A DNA stretch of 64,000 bases from NCBI RefSeq assembly GCF_002878395.1, contig NC_061118.1:90922360-90986359 (forward strand), written 5' to 3'. A program made the translations under genes and the position numbers. Of the stretch, positions 12,431 to 24,300 are shown piece after piece (the first letter of the stretch is position 1; every line of letters starts with the position of its first letter). Under the pieces are notes generated by a model. It searched no databases. It had not been told where the DNA came from and worked only from the letters and a program-made list of their open reading frames with translations. This DNA is from Capsicum annuum (Eukaryota > Streptophyta > Magnoliopsida > Solanales > Solanaceae).

Positions 12431-12630
12431 AGGTATTATTCTTCCTTAATTCAGCCCTTCTAATCTAAAGTTCAGCTATGTATCTATTATTGCATGAGTT
12501 TTTTGCAATTTCTGAGGTATTCAAGAGTATAGAAAGATTTTGAGCCCATTTAGCAAATTGCTTCAGCTATGTGAACTCTGTTTTCCTATGTTCCTAGTCT
12601 AACTAGTGACATTCGAGGATGAATTTTTCC

Positions 12631-12643
12631 AAGGGAAAGATAT
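12631..12643 (+). other. Polypurine tract of the chromovirus
   Basis: AAGGGAAAGA lies immediately before the LTR start at 12644, the expected place for the plus-strand primer. The same context, in minus orientation, precedes the LTR ending at 59653. Confidence 0.7.
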
Positions 12644-15322
12644 TGTAAGACCCCGAAAAGTTCCCTAATAGTCCGACCCTTAGAGCGTGTCAAGTGAAGT
12701 GTAATTCTGACCGTAAAAGATTGAGAAGAGACTTCCCAAGTAATTAGTGTTAAAACCATATAGAATTTTCTTAAATTTGACTTTTTTCATACAGAGAATT
12801 GAATTAGCTTTCCAACGATACCAATTTCATCCAAATTCGACATCGGGGTGAGAAGTTATGGCTGTTTTACTGAGAGTTATCAGGACCGCCCAGGTGCGAT
12901 AGACAATCTGATGGCCCATTGAGTTTGTGATGGACCGTCGCTTAGACCATCGCTACCAGGGTAGAAAGTCCCTTTACTGGCCCAAGTGCGATATCTAGGA
13001 CGACGAACCTTCGCTGAGACCGTCGCCACTAAGGCAGTATGGTCTCATCCTGGCCAACATATGACGGACATTTCGATGGACCATCAAGACTGCGATGGAC
13101 CGTCTATCCGACCATCGCATCGAGGCAGTGTTTCCCTTTTTTGGTCATCATCCAACGGACGACCCGATGGATCGTTGGACTTGCAACGGACCATCGCTCC
13201 GACCGTCACAGACCCCATTCAGTATTTTTAGCTCATTTTTTAAAGGGCTTTTCGGTATTTTCCACTCTTTTATCAACCAAATATATTCTAAACGAAGCAA
13301 ATGGATTCATTCATCATCCAAAATACAAGAGAGCTGGGGTTTCTCCTTTAAGATCAAATCTAAAACCCTTCTCCAAGAAATCCAAGAACTCACCATGGAT
13401 TCTACAAATTGAGTTGAGATTTAAGTTTCCCACATTTAAGGGTTGCAAGAACCCTCTCTCAATAGTAAGAAGAAGAGCTTAAAGCAAGTTTGTTCATCCA
13501 ATTTCATAATCTAAGGTATGTGGGATTTTGAACATGGGTAATCCTTTCACCCTTTTGCCCAAAGGCTTATTTAAACTACAATTTTCTGCAACTTATGAGA
13601 TTTTACATGAAATTGAATTAGGGTTTTTCACCCATTGTTATTATTTGCAAGTTTTTGATGTTTCCCATGAATTGACAGTCTAATGGTATGATTTTTATAT
13701 TTTCTTGAGAAATTGCAGCTGGGTATATACCCCATGATTTTAATCCTTGAGAAGTTAATAATTGAAATGTTTGAGCTATTGAAGTATATGAGTATGTTGA
13801 GATTATGAGCTAAATTGCTGAAATTTTCAGATTTCTACATGAGTTATGAATCTATATGCTATCTAATATGCATTTTGATGAGTTTTAACTTGAGATTGAA
13901 TTATGGGTCATTAAGCCTTACTTGAGACTTGCAATTTTATGAACTATTGTGCTATAAGCACCCATGATTTGAGTATTTTAAGATTATTGAGAAATATTTT
14001 GACCTAATGGTCATAAAGTTTTGAAATCCACTCTACCACATGAGATTACAGATTTGATTGTTGGGTTCTTATGAACCATGAGATTATTTTGAAAGTGGAT
14101 TTCCATGAGATGAGTGAGATAAACTAAAGGGATTATTATTTAGCACCGAGTTGGGTAAGTTACCATGGTTTCTTACCCCAGAACTATGTGCCACCGTAGG
14201 TTTGAGATTTTGGGCCTAAGGCCGAGATGATTGGGCTCAAGACTGAGATAAGTGATCACTGAGTTGAGGTTATACTCCTTGGCAAGAGTATGACGCCTCT
14301 CCCCAACGTGAGGTTTCTTCCTTAGGAGGACAAGACGTTGGAATCCATGTAGCTCGCATTGAGATAGAATATTTCCCCTAAAGCTTTGAGATGAGATATT
14401 TTTCTAAAATAAAGAATTACTTTTGAGTATTTTCCAAAGAAGGAAGTAGTTTTTCGTACTAACACGAGTTGATCACCAGTTGTTTAAACCAAAGTTACAT
14501 GATTCCGAGTTCCAAGTGTTTAAGTTCAAAAGAGTTATAAGTTCTTGAGCATTAAAGAAGTTTTACTCTCCATGAGATATATGCATAAGTTAAAAGTATT
14601 GTTTAAATCTTTCTTTAGTCTTCGAGTAATGAGAATAAGAGAAGACTTCAGATTTTTAAAGCTAAATTATAATGACTCACGAGATTTGTGTTACATGCTT
14701 CAATCTACATGATTTATGAGCTTTACATTTTTACTTATTCAAGTCATGTGAGTCATTCCTAATTGCATACATTATTTGATTGAAGAGTATTGATACTGTT
14801 TTTACATAAATGCATACACCCCCACATACTCAGTACATTCCCAAGTGCTGATCCACATATACGTCTATGTGCTACATTGTCTTATAATGTAGGTTCAGGT
14901 GCTCATTCCCAGCCACATCAGTGATTTATGAGTACCTTTGTCTACATCTCCCCAATGGTGATTCCTCATGGTTCGAGGACCTATCTTCGGACATTTCAGT
15001 ATTCGAGTTTTTATGCTATTACTTTTAGTTAAGTTTGAGTCAGGTGGGAACCTGTCCCAACGGCTCTCGATTCATGAAGTAGTTGAGGCATTGTCAGACT
15101 AGTTATCAGATTATGGTTGTGTTGAGATTTCTAGTTTTGTGGTCGTTTGGACCGAGTATTATCTTCGTATTTCCTTTCATTTGATATGATAGTGCCAGTG
15201 TTTTGTATATTCTTTCTAGAATGAGTTATTATGAGAAGTGTTAGGCTCAAAAGGTTAGCTTGGGGCTACTTATAGCCTTAAGCACCGTGTGACGTCGCGG
15301 GAGGTGATCTTGGGTCGTTACA
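12644..15322 (+). mobile_element. Complete chromovirus LTR (2,679 bp)
   Basis: It starts TGTAAGACCCCGAAAAG after a polypurine tract and ends GGTCGTTACA at 15322. The first 1.1 kb matches the truncated LTR at 9681-10769, including the word array at about 12885-13215. Unusually it is followed by a primer-binding site and gag leader, so it is the 3' LTR of the sequence on its left and also has the context of a 5' LTR on its right. Confidence 0.85.
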
Positions 15323-15326
15323 AACT

Positions 15327-15440
15327 TGGTATCAGAATCTAAGGTTTTAAGGAGTCCTAGGGAGTCTGACAAGCCGCGTTAGGTAGAATCTTCATCATCG
15401 GTGTGTAGCGCGCCACATCTATGGAATGTTTGGACAGTAA
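15327..15440 (+). other. Primer-binding site and leader fragment downstream of the LTR
   Basis: TGGTATCAGAATC at 15327-15339 is a slightly changed initiator-Met tRNA site. It is followed by leader sequence with AAGCCGCGTTAGGTAGA and GTAGCGCGCC, which matches the leader of the plus-strand element at 53686-53790. Homology fades near 15440 and no gag follows. Confidence 0.75.
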
Positions 15441-15524
15441 GGGTACAGGGTTTAATAAATGTTGTATATACTTGCACAAATTTTCTCTGTAAAAGGTGTA
15501 TTTATATGGTATATATACTGTATC

Positions 15525-15765
15525 AACATGATATAAAAGTGTATCAATCAAGTATAAAAGTGTATCAATGTGGTATAAAAGTGTATCAATGTGGTATCAA
15601 AGTGTATCAATGTAGTATAAAAGTGTATTAATGTGGTATAAAAGAGTACCAATTGGGTTTAGGAACTGCATGTCCTTGCATAGAATTTCCTTCCTCTTTT
15701 TAAAAAAGTGTATCAATATAAAATAAAAGTGTATTAATATGGTATAAAAGTGTATTAATTGATTA
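15525..15765. repeat. 21-bp minisatellite in two blocks
   Basis: The unit AAGTGTATCAATGTGGTATAA repeats about five times at 15535-15645; a second degenerate block (about 2-3 units) lies at 15708-15765. Each block is followed by a similar phrase containing ACTGCATGT. Because 21 is divisible by 3 the array stays open in frame, which produces a spurious small open frame (KVYQCGI repeats). Confidence 0.85.
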
Positions 15766-18396
15766 TAGAGACTGCATGTGCCCAATAAAAAGGAAAATTA
15801 TTTTAGCCGACTGATTACAGCATGTCCACCTTTTCAAATGTGGACCATTTTTTTTAAAATGATCATACCATGTCCTTTTCCCAAGTAAATACAACTTTGG
15901 CCCCAAGTTTAACGACTTATTGCCAAAAATATGACCTATATATAAACCCTTTCCCTTGTATTTGTAACCCACAAAAACATGAGGTAATAAGAAGAAGTTC
16001 TCCCTCTCTATATACTTTGTTATTTATTTTAATATTGGTTTTTTATTTTATAACAACATAATTTTACTGATTTACCTTTTATCTACTCCTTTGAAAAAAT
16101 GGTACTTATAAACTTATTTAGGCTTTTAAAAATATTAATTATGGAGATAAAATAAGATTTTAATTAATTTTATCTTGATTTGATAAATGGACAAATAATT
16201 TGGGATACCTTCTTATAATAAGGTGGACAATTAATATGGGACAGAGTTTTTCCTATTTCCTAGAGTTCGTAACATGATTTTCTTCCATTTTTTATTAACG
16301 GGTTCAATTTTGGATATACTTCATTACTTCTTCCTTAAAAAGTACAAAGACAAAATTACACTTAGCGGGACGATCAAAACATAACATCATATACAAGACA
16401 ACTACAAGCATACCACTATAAGACTGGAGTATCAGTTTTGCAAATCATAAGAGAAGACGACCTAAATTCTCTATGAACTGAGACATGAAGGTTCAAAAGT
16501 GCAACCAAGTAGAAGAACGTCCATGGCTTTTCAACAATGTGCAGACGCAAAATGAAACTTTTGGTGGAAAAATTACTTAGAATACTCGTCAGACAAAAGC
16601 GTTACTCAAGCGCAGGAACAAAAAAGGCCTAATCAAAGCTTAGTACAAGCACAATGTGTTTGACAAACTGTAAAGCTAACTGATTATAAGTAAGCAACGA
16701 GGAAAGAACAAAATCTATTAAGAAGAGAATAAATCAAGAATTGAACGAGAATCCAATATGTATTGTGACCTGCCAAAGCATTAAATAAAATTGAGCAACC
16801 ACTTCTGAAGGCTCAACTCATTGAAGATTCTGTCAATTGACCTCTCCATGAACACATCTCCATGTTGTTGGATTTAACCATGTATACACATGAGACAAAT
16901 CAATTTCGAGTCGATCCCGGAAATATTGATCAACCTGCCGCTGTTCACCTCATATATAACCTTGCCCAAGCCCACTACAACAACTATAGCAGCCCTGCCA
17001 CCAATAAACAAAAGCAACTGATGCCGCTGAAGACTGATTTATTCACCTATAAACAATCTACTAAACCCGAACTTGCAAACCAGATATAACTACCTCATTA
17101 ATAAATCAGTCACTAGCACCTCATCACATATTCATCAAATCTTTAATTTCAAGAATCTGCGGTTGCAGACACAAGCGTATCAAATAAAATTCCTAGAGAT
17201 TGGAAATGCAGGTGCAGATCTAGCCAAGGGAGCGCAAATCAATATCAGAGGGTGGGGAGTAGGCAAAGTCAAAGTCCTTTTAGGACTCAGAAAAAATTTG
17301 GCCATATTGGTAAAGAACTAGGAGGAATAAGTTTGAACAAGCAAAGTCATCATCAAAGGCTCCTTCGGGAATCAACACCAACTTTGATCTAAATTGGTAT
17401 TGAAATTGCACTAGTGGTGGCTGATTTTTTGTGACTTCTTTTTCAGCTTCAGAGTGAGAATTGGTGATGAGCGTGATGGTGTTTTGGACCAAATGAAGAG
17501 GCATAAGACTGGTGGGTGTTTTGGACCTTAATGGGGTAAGAAGTGCACCGGCACCTTGACTCCAAAGTCCAGCAATTTATCTCCTTTACAAAAGGAGGTG
17601 ACCCAAATCAAGCAGGGACCACCAGTGCTTCAAAGCACCTACATTTTTTTTCAAAAATTTTGGCAAAACACCTTAACTTTCTAATCTAAAATAAACACTT
17701 TTGACTTCCCAGAGGCTTTCGCCAAACAGGCTATTACTTTGTATGTCAAGAAGATATGGGCCAGTGCAACTATTTGATATGGGAGCTTGTGCTCTTGCCT
17801 CTTAATGAGTAGGGCAAACCTCAAAACAAAGTTCATACCGTATAGCTAAACATTTAACCAAACAGCAGTGCCCAAACAAGAAATGAACATGTATGTGCTC
17901 GCGATGATATAAACTAGAACAAGGAAAGGCAGTGTATGAAAACAAATTACACTAAGATTCTGGTAATATTTACTATTGGGATAAAAAGTTGCCGCTCTTT
18001 TAACGAATACAAATTATTGGCATAAAAGTTGCCTCTCTTCTCCGAATACAAATTATGTGGCCAAAAAAAATAAAGATGGGGGATTGTGTAATATGACGTA
18101 CAATACAACTCCTCCAATCCAGATGGGGAATAATGTTGCCATTGCACCCTAGACTATTGTGTAATTTGCAACACAAGTACAAACACAATCTATTTACAGA
18201 ATGGGGTGAACACGTTCACTACCAAAATTGGACTCTCAAAATTGTGGAGCATGGCCACATGAACATAGACCATGAGCACTTTGGATCAATGCAGTGTAGC
18301 ATCAAAACCCTCTTCAGATGATCTTGCAGAATAAAAACACCAGCGGGAAACACTGGGAACTTAACCAATCAGTAAAAAGCTGATATTTTGCATTTC
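15766..18396. other. AT-rich 3' flank of NAR1; no further gene seen
   Basis: I see no coding sequence with family motifs. Near 16195-16250 lies CCTTCTTATAATAAGGTGG followed by a phrase resembling the right end of a Stowaway-type MITE (CCGTCCC-like end read on the minus strand), but no left end was identified. At 17978-18060 a segment of about 40 bp with GTTGCC and GAATACAAATTAT occurs twice in tandem. The part next to 18396 presumably includes the NAR1 3' untranslated region; its polyadenylation site cannot be placed. Confidence 0.5.
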
Positions 18397-21300
18397 CTAC
18401 CAGTTGTGCAACTGTGAAGTGATACTTTTCACTACAGGATGATATTCGGTATGCAGGTACCTCTTTGCTTTCTCTGAACCAGGATGTTCAAGCCACTCAT
18501 TGTATAGGCCTTCTATGATGGGATTGTTAAAAGGATCAGCAACCACAACCTGAAACATTAACAAAGAGCATTTGGAGCAATTTTCATAAGATCAGAAAGT
18601 TTACATGCAGGGAAAACGATACCATTTAATGTATAACTATTGATAAACAATGTATCCACACTATTATATGCAAAAACAAGGGTTGACTAAACTGTATTAT
18701 TTACCAATTTTTCAGTTGTTCAAATCTATTCAAATTAGTTCTGTTAAGTATCCCACATCGGGAAAGGGATGGGTAATGGTCTGCTTATATGGACTTGGAC
18801 AATCCTCCCCTCATGAGCTAGCTTTTGAGGTTGAGTTAGGCCCAAGGTCCATTTCTTTATCATGGTATCAGAGCCAGGCCCACCCAGTTCATTGTTTCCT
18901 ATGTTGGGCCCCCCGTCTTATATTGTCCACGCTCCAAATGTCCAGCCTTGGGCGTGCGGGGGTGTTGGAGTCCCACATCGGTTCGTTAAAGGGTCCTTGG
19001 TCTCCTTATATGGTCTTGGGCAATCCTCCCCTCATGAGCTAGCTTTTGAGGTTGAGTTAGGCCCAAGGTTCATTTCTTTATCATGGTATCAAAGCAAGGC
19101 CCACCCAATTCATTTGTTTCCGATGTTGCGCCCCCCATCTTATATTCTCCACGCTCCAGATGTCCCATCCCTGGGTGTGCGTGGGGTGTTGGAGTCCCAC
19201 ATCGGTGGGTTAAAGGGTCCTTGGTCTCCTTATATGGTCTTGGGCAATCCTCCCCTCATGAGCTAGCTTTTGAGGTTGAATTAGGCCCAAGGTCCATTTC
19301 TCCATTTCTTTATTAAGTTCCAATCACTGTCAATCTAATTTCTAAAGTTCTTCATTCACAATTACCATCTTCAGTGTTGCTTCTGTGATGGTATCACCTC
19401 AGATTTTATGAAGAAGAAGGTGCTTTATGCGAGTTTTCTCCAGTTGAGTTATACTAATTTTTTTTATAATAATGAAATTGTTAGAAGGAAATGGTGCCCC
19501 TTTTGAAACTTCTTTGATCTAAAATGCTTGATTTTTAAAATTTGTAGAGGATTCGACTAATAGAGAAATCTGTGTGTGAATTCAAAGGAGCATAATAGGG
19601 ACAGCTGGGGTGTGAGTCCTTTAGGAAAAGTAAATGGTATGGAAAATGAAATAGGAAAATGAAGAGATCCCACATAATCATGATTTTGCAAATTTTAAAG
19701 AGTAGACCATTTTAGTTCATTTGAATCTGATTCAAAGATGAATGTTCATAAACTTCATCATCTCGTAACACGGGGCAAAACAAAAGTCAAAACAAGCAGG
19801 TCTTTATAACAGATAAAGTCCCCGTTGGGAGACACTCATATAAATCAGAACAAAAAAGAGAACTTCCATTTCAGCATGTTCATGTTTGACTACTAGAGAG
19901 TAGTCAGAGATGAATGTCCCAGGCTTTGCAATTAAAGTAACACATTGTACATTCCTCTGACTTGCCACATATTATAAGCAAAGCCTTTAAGCTGGAGAGG
20001 AAATTTCTATAGTCCAAGATGATTATATTATGACAAACTCTCCCAAACATGTAACTTACATTTTCTACATAAGCCGTCTCCAACAGCTGAATGAACTCTT
20101 TAGCTGACTGCCCAGGCTGTCGCTTTATTTGTCCGCCACCATTTAAGCATCCTACAATCACGAGGGGAAAATTAAAGACAAACAATTGTAAAATTGAGGC
20201 AAGAAGGCTCGGAGCTATTATTCACAAAATAGAAAGATCCAGATTGTCACCTGAAGGGCATGCCATGATCTCCAAGAAATGGTAGTCACACTTTCCCATT
20301 TTTAATTTCCTAACAACATTCTGCAGGTTCCGGAAACCATAACATAATGCAAATTTCAGGACAGATTTATCATTCACCTGTGTCCAACAATAGACATCTT
20401 GTCAGTATGGCCCACTACTACTCTTTTGCAGCAACTGCTAAAAACTTATTATAAGTACATATTAAAAAAGAACTTTCAACTATAGAAATATAGCTCAAGT
20501 TGAAAATATTGAATACGGGCGCCAGGCGATGGTGAAGAAGCTCTACAACCGCTGATAAGTTGGGATTTTACCAACTATCACTAGATTTTATTTAGATTTG
20601 TGTTTGAAGCAGTATAATCTATAGTGTAGACCAGTTATCATAAAATAGTATAATCTCACCTAAATTTCGTTGTTTGCAGGGTTAAAAGATTCTGGAAATC
20701 TTTGAAGAGAAATTGGAAGAAAAAACAAAGGCAAAAGAATACGAAAAGAGTTCAAGTGCAAGCTAATTTGAAGAAGCCTAGCAGCTTCCGCTGCCTGTGA
20801 AAGTTTTATGGGATTCCGAAGTTTTTTGCAGCAGATGGTAACTGTTGGTAGTGGAATTGGGTTCAATCTGGTAGCAATCCGTTAAGGTTTCAGCCGCAAC
20901 GGCAAAGCGCTGCAGCGAATCTATCGTGTTGGCAGCGAAACTGGAGGCTCCTGAAGTTCAAAATTGGGATTCAACAGCGCTGTCAGTGCTTTCATTTTGT
21001 TGGCAACAGAATTAGCAGTATTATTGGTGGTATTTTAAGATGATTGTAAATCAATTAGACTAGTATAAATAGTAGATGGAATTCCTTTTTGATTGGTCAG
21101 TAGATAGAAAGAATATTTGGGATGATTGTAAATCAATTAGACTAGTATAAATAGTAGATGGAATTCCTTTTTGATTGGTCAGTAGATAGATAGAATATTT
21201 GGGACTTTTTGCTGCTGGACAGCATTGAAGAGGGTTTTTTCTACTGTTCTCAGCAAGGACTCGAGCAACTTTTGAGGATTTCATCACAAGTTTGAACCAT

Positions 21301-24300
21301 TCATCTTATATTTCATGATATTATTAAAAAAAATTATCTGTTAGTTGCCTTTTCATTCATTTCTAGCATGAGTAGCTAAAGTCTCAGCTAGAATCGTAGA
21401 CCCAAATAGTTTGCAAGTTAATGGCTCATGTATTGTTTGTCATTAATTGCTTGGGTTATGATTAGCTAATCAATTCCATGACTTACTAGGCAACTTAGTG
21501 GTGTTCAGCACAAGATTAAGACCTAATTCTCTTAGTTCTAAGCCTCTGGCCTGGGAAGGTGGAACAAGGACTAGGTAAGAATTAATTAGCAAGGACTTGG
21601 GTTTTAATAAGGAATTATATAACTCACTCACCAGAATCCAGCTAGGAATAGCTAGGTTCTAACTCGGGTATTCATTAGTTAAAACTTAAAGCATTCCATT
21701 AGGTTCCGGTGAACTTAATTGGGGTATGACCATTACTATTATGAGATTTTGGTGGGTAAATTATAATTGAATCATAATAATCAATAAGCCAAGCGATTAG
21801 ACAAGATAAGAATTTCCCATTAGCTAAAGCAAATCAACTAGGGGATATAACCTTAGCATCTTTAGTCACTTGATTTCAGCTCTTGTTAGTTATTTATTTG
21901 CTATCAATTCTGTTGCAATTTTAGTTAAATTCAAAACCCAAACAAATGTGGCATGTCCAGTTATAGATCTCTCTAACAACTAATCAGCTGAACACCTCAT
22001 ATTTACTCCTGGTATTCAACTCGGACTTTCGTCCATTTATATCTACAATCAAGTGTTCAGCCTATTTAGGACTTGATTAGGCTACACCATCCACCACCAA
22101 GTGCAATAAACTTTGACATGAGCCATCAAATTAGCAAATCCACAAATGACCAAACACCAAATCATATCCTTGTTAACAGATAGAAACTCTTAAACTACGG
22201 ATGCAATTGTCTACTCAAAAGAAGATATCGCAGTGTCGGCCTACAGTTACTTGGATTAATAGAACATTATAGGGGCATATAACAACATTCTATAAAATCA
22301 TGCTCCTAGGAGAAAGCTGAAGCAAACTTACTTCTAGGCTCACTTCTTGGAAATCAGAGTTCCTTATAGTCTTGAACGCTATAGGGCCTTCAACTTCTTG
22401 ACCTAAAAGCACTTTAGCAACATGACGATAAATGGTCTCTGCATATCCTCCAGAACTTCCCTGAACCCCATAAAGATGGTCCTCCTCATCGATATTTGCA
22501 AACCTTTTAAGTACATATTAAGCACTCAATTATAAGAATTTAAATCAAGAAATGAGAATATCAACGCAAGGTGTATAAAAGTGCTTACAATTTATCTAGA
22601 GGGGACTCTTGCAAGGATTGAAAATCAACTGCTTTTACCTAGATCAAAGAGGAGAGAGATTGACTGAGTAAACAACACTGTGCCCTTTTTAAAGAACCAA
22701 GCATTAAAAGGGTGTAAACAAAAGATAGTAGGGGAGAACAATCGCAAGTATTCCAGTTCAAAAACTAATAATTTATAACTAGTTTCATAAAGATAATTGC
22801 AAATATTCCAAGTTCAAGTTCTCACACATTATTACTCTGCGGGAAATGAGTACTGAGAAGCAGAGAACTCTCTTTACCTGTATCAAATCCAAAACCTCTC
22901 CTGTTGTCAAAACTGAATCAACCTCTGTAATTTTTTCAGTATCTGAATCCACTTGAAAAACGAACTCTTCACGAGCAGCCTCAAGCTTCTTGTCATAACA
23001 TGGCATTACAGTCACATGGTATATATCCTTGGGTCTGTTAAAAGAAGCTCTATCAAGCACTAATCAACTGTAACCAGCTCAAAAAATTAACAGCTCCATT
23101 TTAGGAGCATTATAACACCTTTAGCTTTTCACCAACTAACATGCAATATCACATATGCGGGAAATATCATAATGCTAAATATCATACTGCCAGCATGGAT
23201 TTGCTCTGTGAATTTTTTCTTTCCTGTAGGATGCATAAAATGGATGGGAAGCACAACAGGTAGAGAGACGTGATTGCTTAGCACATATTTGCAATACACC
23301 GACGTATGATTGATTCTTCTAATAGGTAGACACATCAATACAAGCATCACAGTCCAACAACAAAAGAAATGAAAGATTAAAGTTTACAACTAATGTACAA
23401 TGCTCAAGAGAAAAGATGGCAACAAGCTACCTTACACTTAGCTTTTGGTACATACAATTCTTGACAACTGCTCCAATAGTTTGTTGGGGGCTCTTAACTG
23501 AAGAAATGTATGGAAGAATGTAAGAACCAAGGGTCTTCTCAGCATAGCATATCCAACCTGCAATTTCAACACAAGTAGAGTTGGAACATATCATAAAACA
23601 CCAAGTAAGAAAATCAGGCAAACATCAAATTAAATGAAGACACTACCTGGACATGCAGAAGAGATCATGGGCAAAGGTGGCTTTGACTCCTCTTTACTTG
23701 TACATTGGGATTGTTTATATCGCACCATAAACTCGTTACAAGATTCTATTAGAGTCAAGTCTCTACTGCAGCTGGTATCAAATATAGCTTTCACACCCAG
23801 AGACTTAAAAAATGTCGTGAGCTTCCTGAAGACCTGACAAAAGAAGTACAAGCTCATTATTTTCAAACAAATGCAAATATTTTTTTTTCTAACTTCGCGG
23901 AAAGGCAAGGACAAATAACCCCACACCAAAAAATCCTGTCTTTCAAGAGCAAAAAGACAAAGTAAGAATTACAATGGTAATATCAGGATATACTGCACAA
24001 AGTAAACCATAAATATGAAAATACCAACATCAAAACCAACCTGAAGTGAAGAAAGTCCATAATGAAGAGCCAAAGAGGCCCTAGACTGGGGAGAGAGAGA
24101 GACAATAACCGTCCTTCCCCCTTCCAAATTGGAAAGGAACTCATCTAAACTCTGCTTCTCAAGCATGACCGTTTCTGCCGATGTAATGCACCCACTGCAA
24201 TCATGGATCAAGCTTAGTTGCTCATTGTTGTTAAATCTTATATATAGAGAGTGGCATTTGCTTTTAATAGCCCAAGCAACAAATTTTAAATACAAAGTAA

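Noticed and set aside
15401..15631. Open frame with KVYQCGI repeats
   Set aside because: Product of a 21-bp minisatellite whose period is a multiple of three.
16862..17504. Small open frames in the NAR1 3' flank as a separate gene
   Set aside because: No recognisable motifs, no supporting splice structure, and composition matches flanking non-coding DNA.
18742..19315. Cassandra element (TRIM carrying a 5S rRNA promoter)
   Set aside because: No 5S internal control region was seen in the LTRs; the start TGTTGGAGTCCCACATCGG fits a Katydid-like TRIM better.
18650..19316. Three overlapping plus-strand open frames with a repeated [13 protein letters not shown] motif
   Set aside because: They translate the tandem TRIM LTRs; the peptide repeat simply mirrors the LTR repeat, and there is no start context or family.
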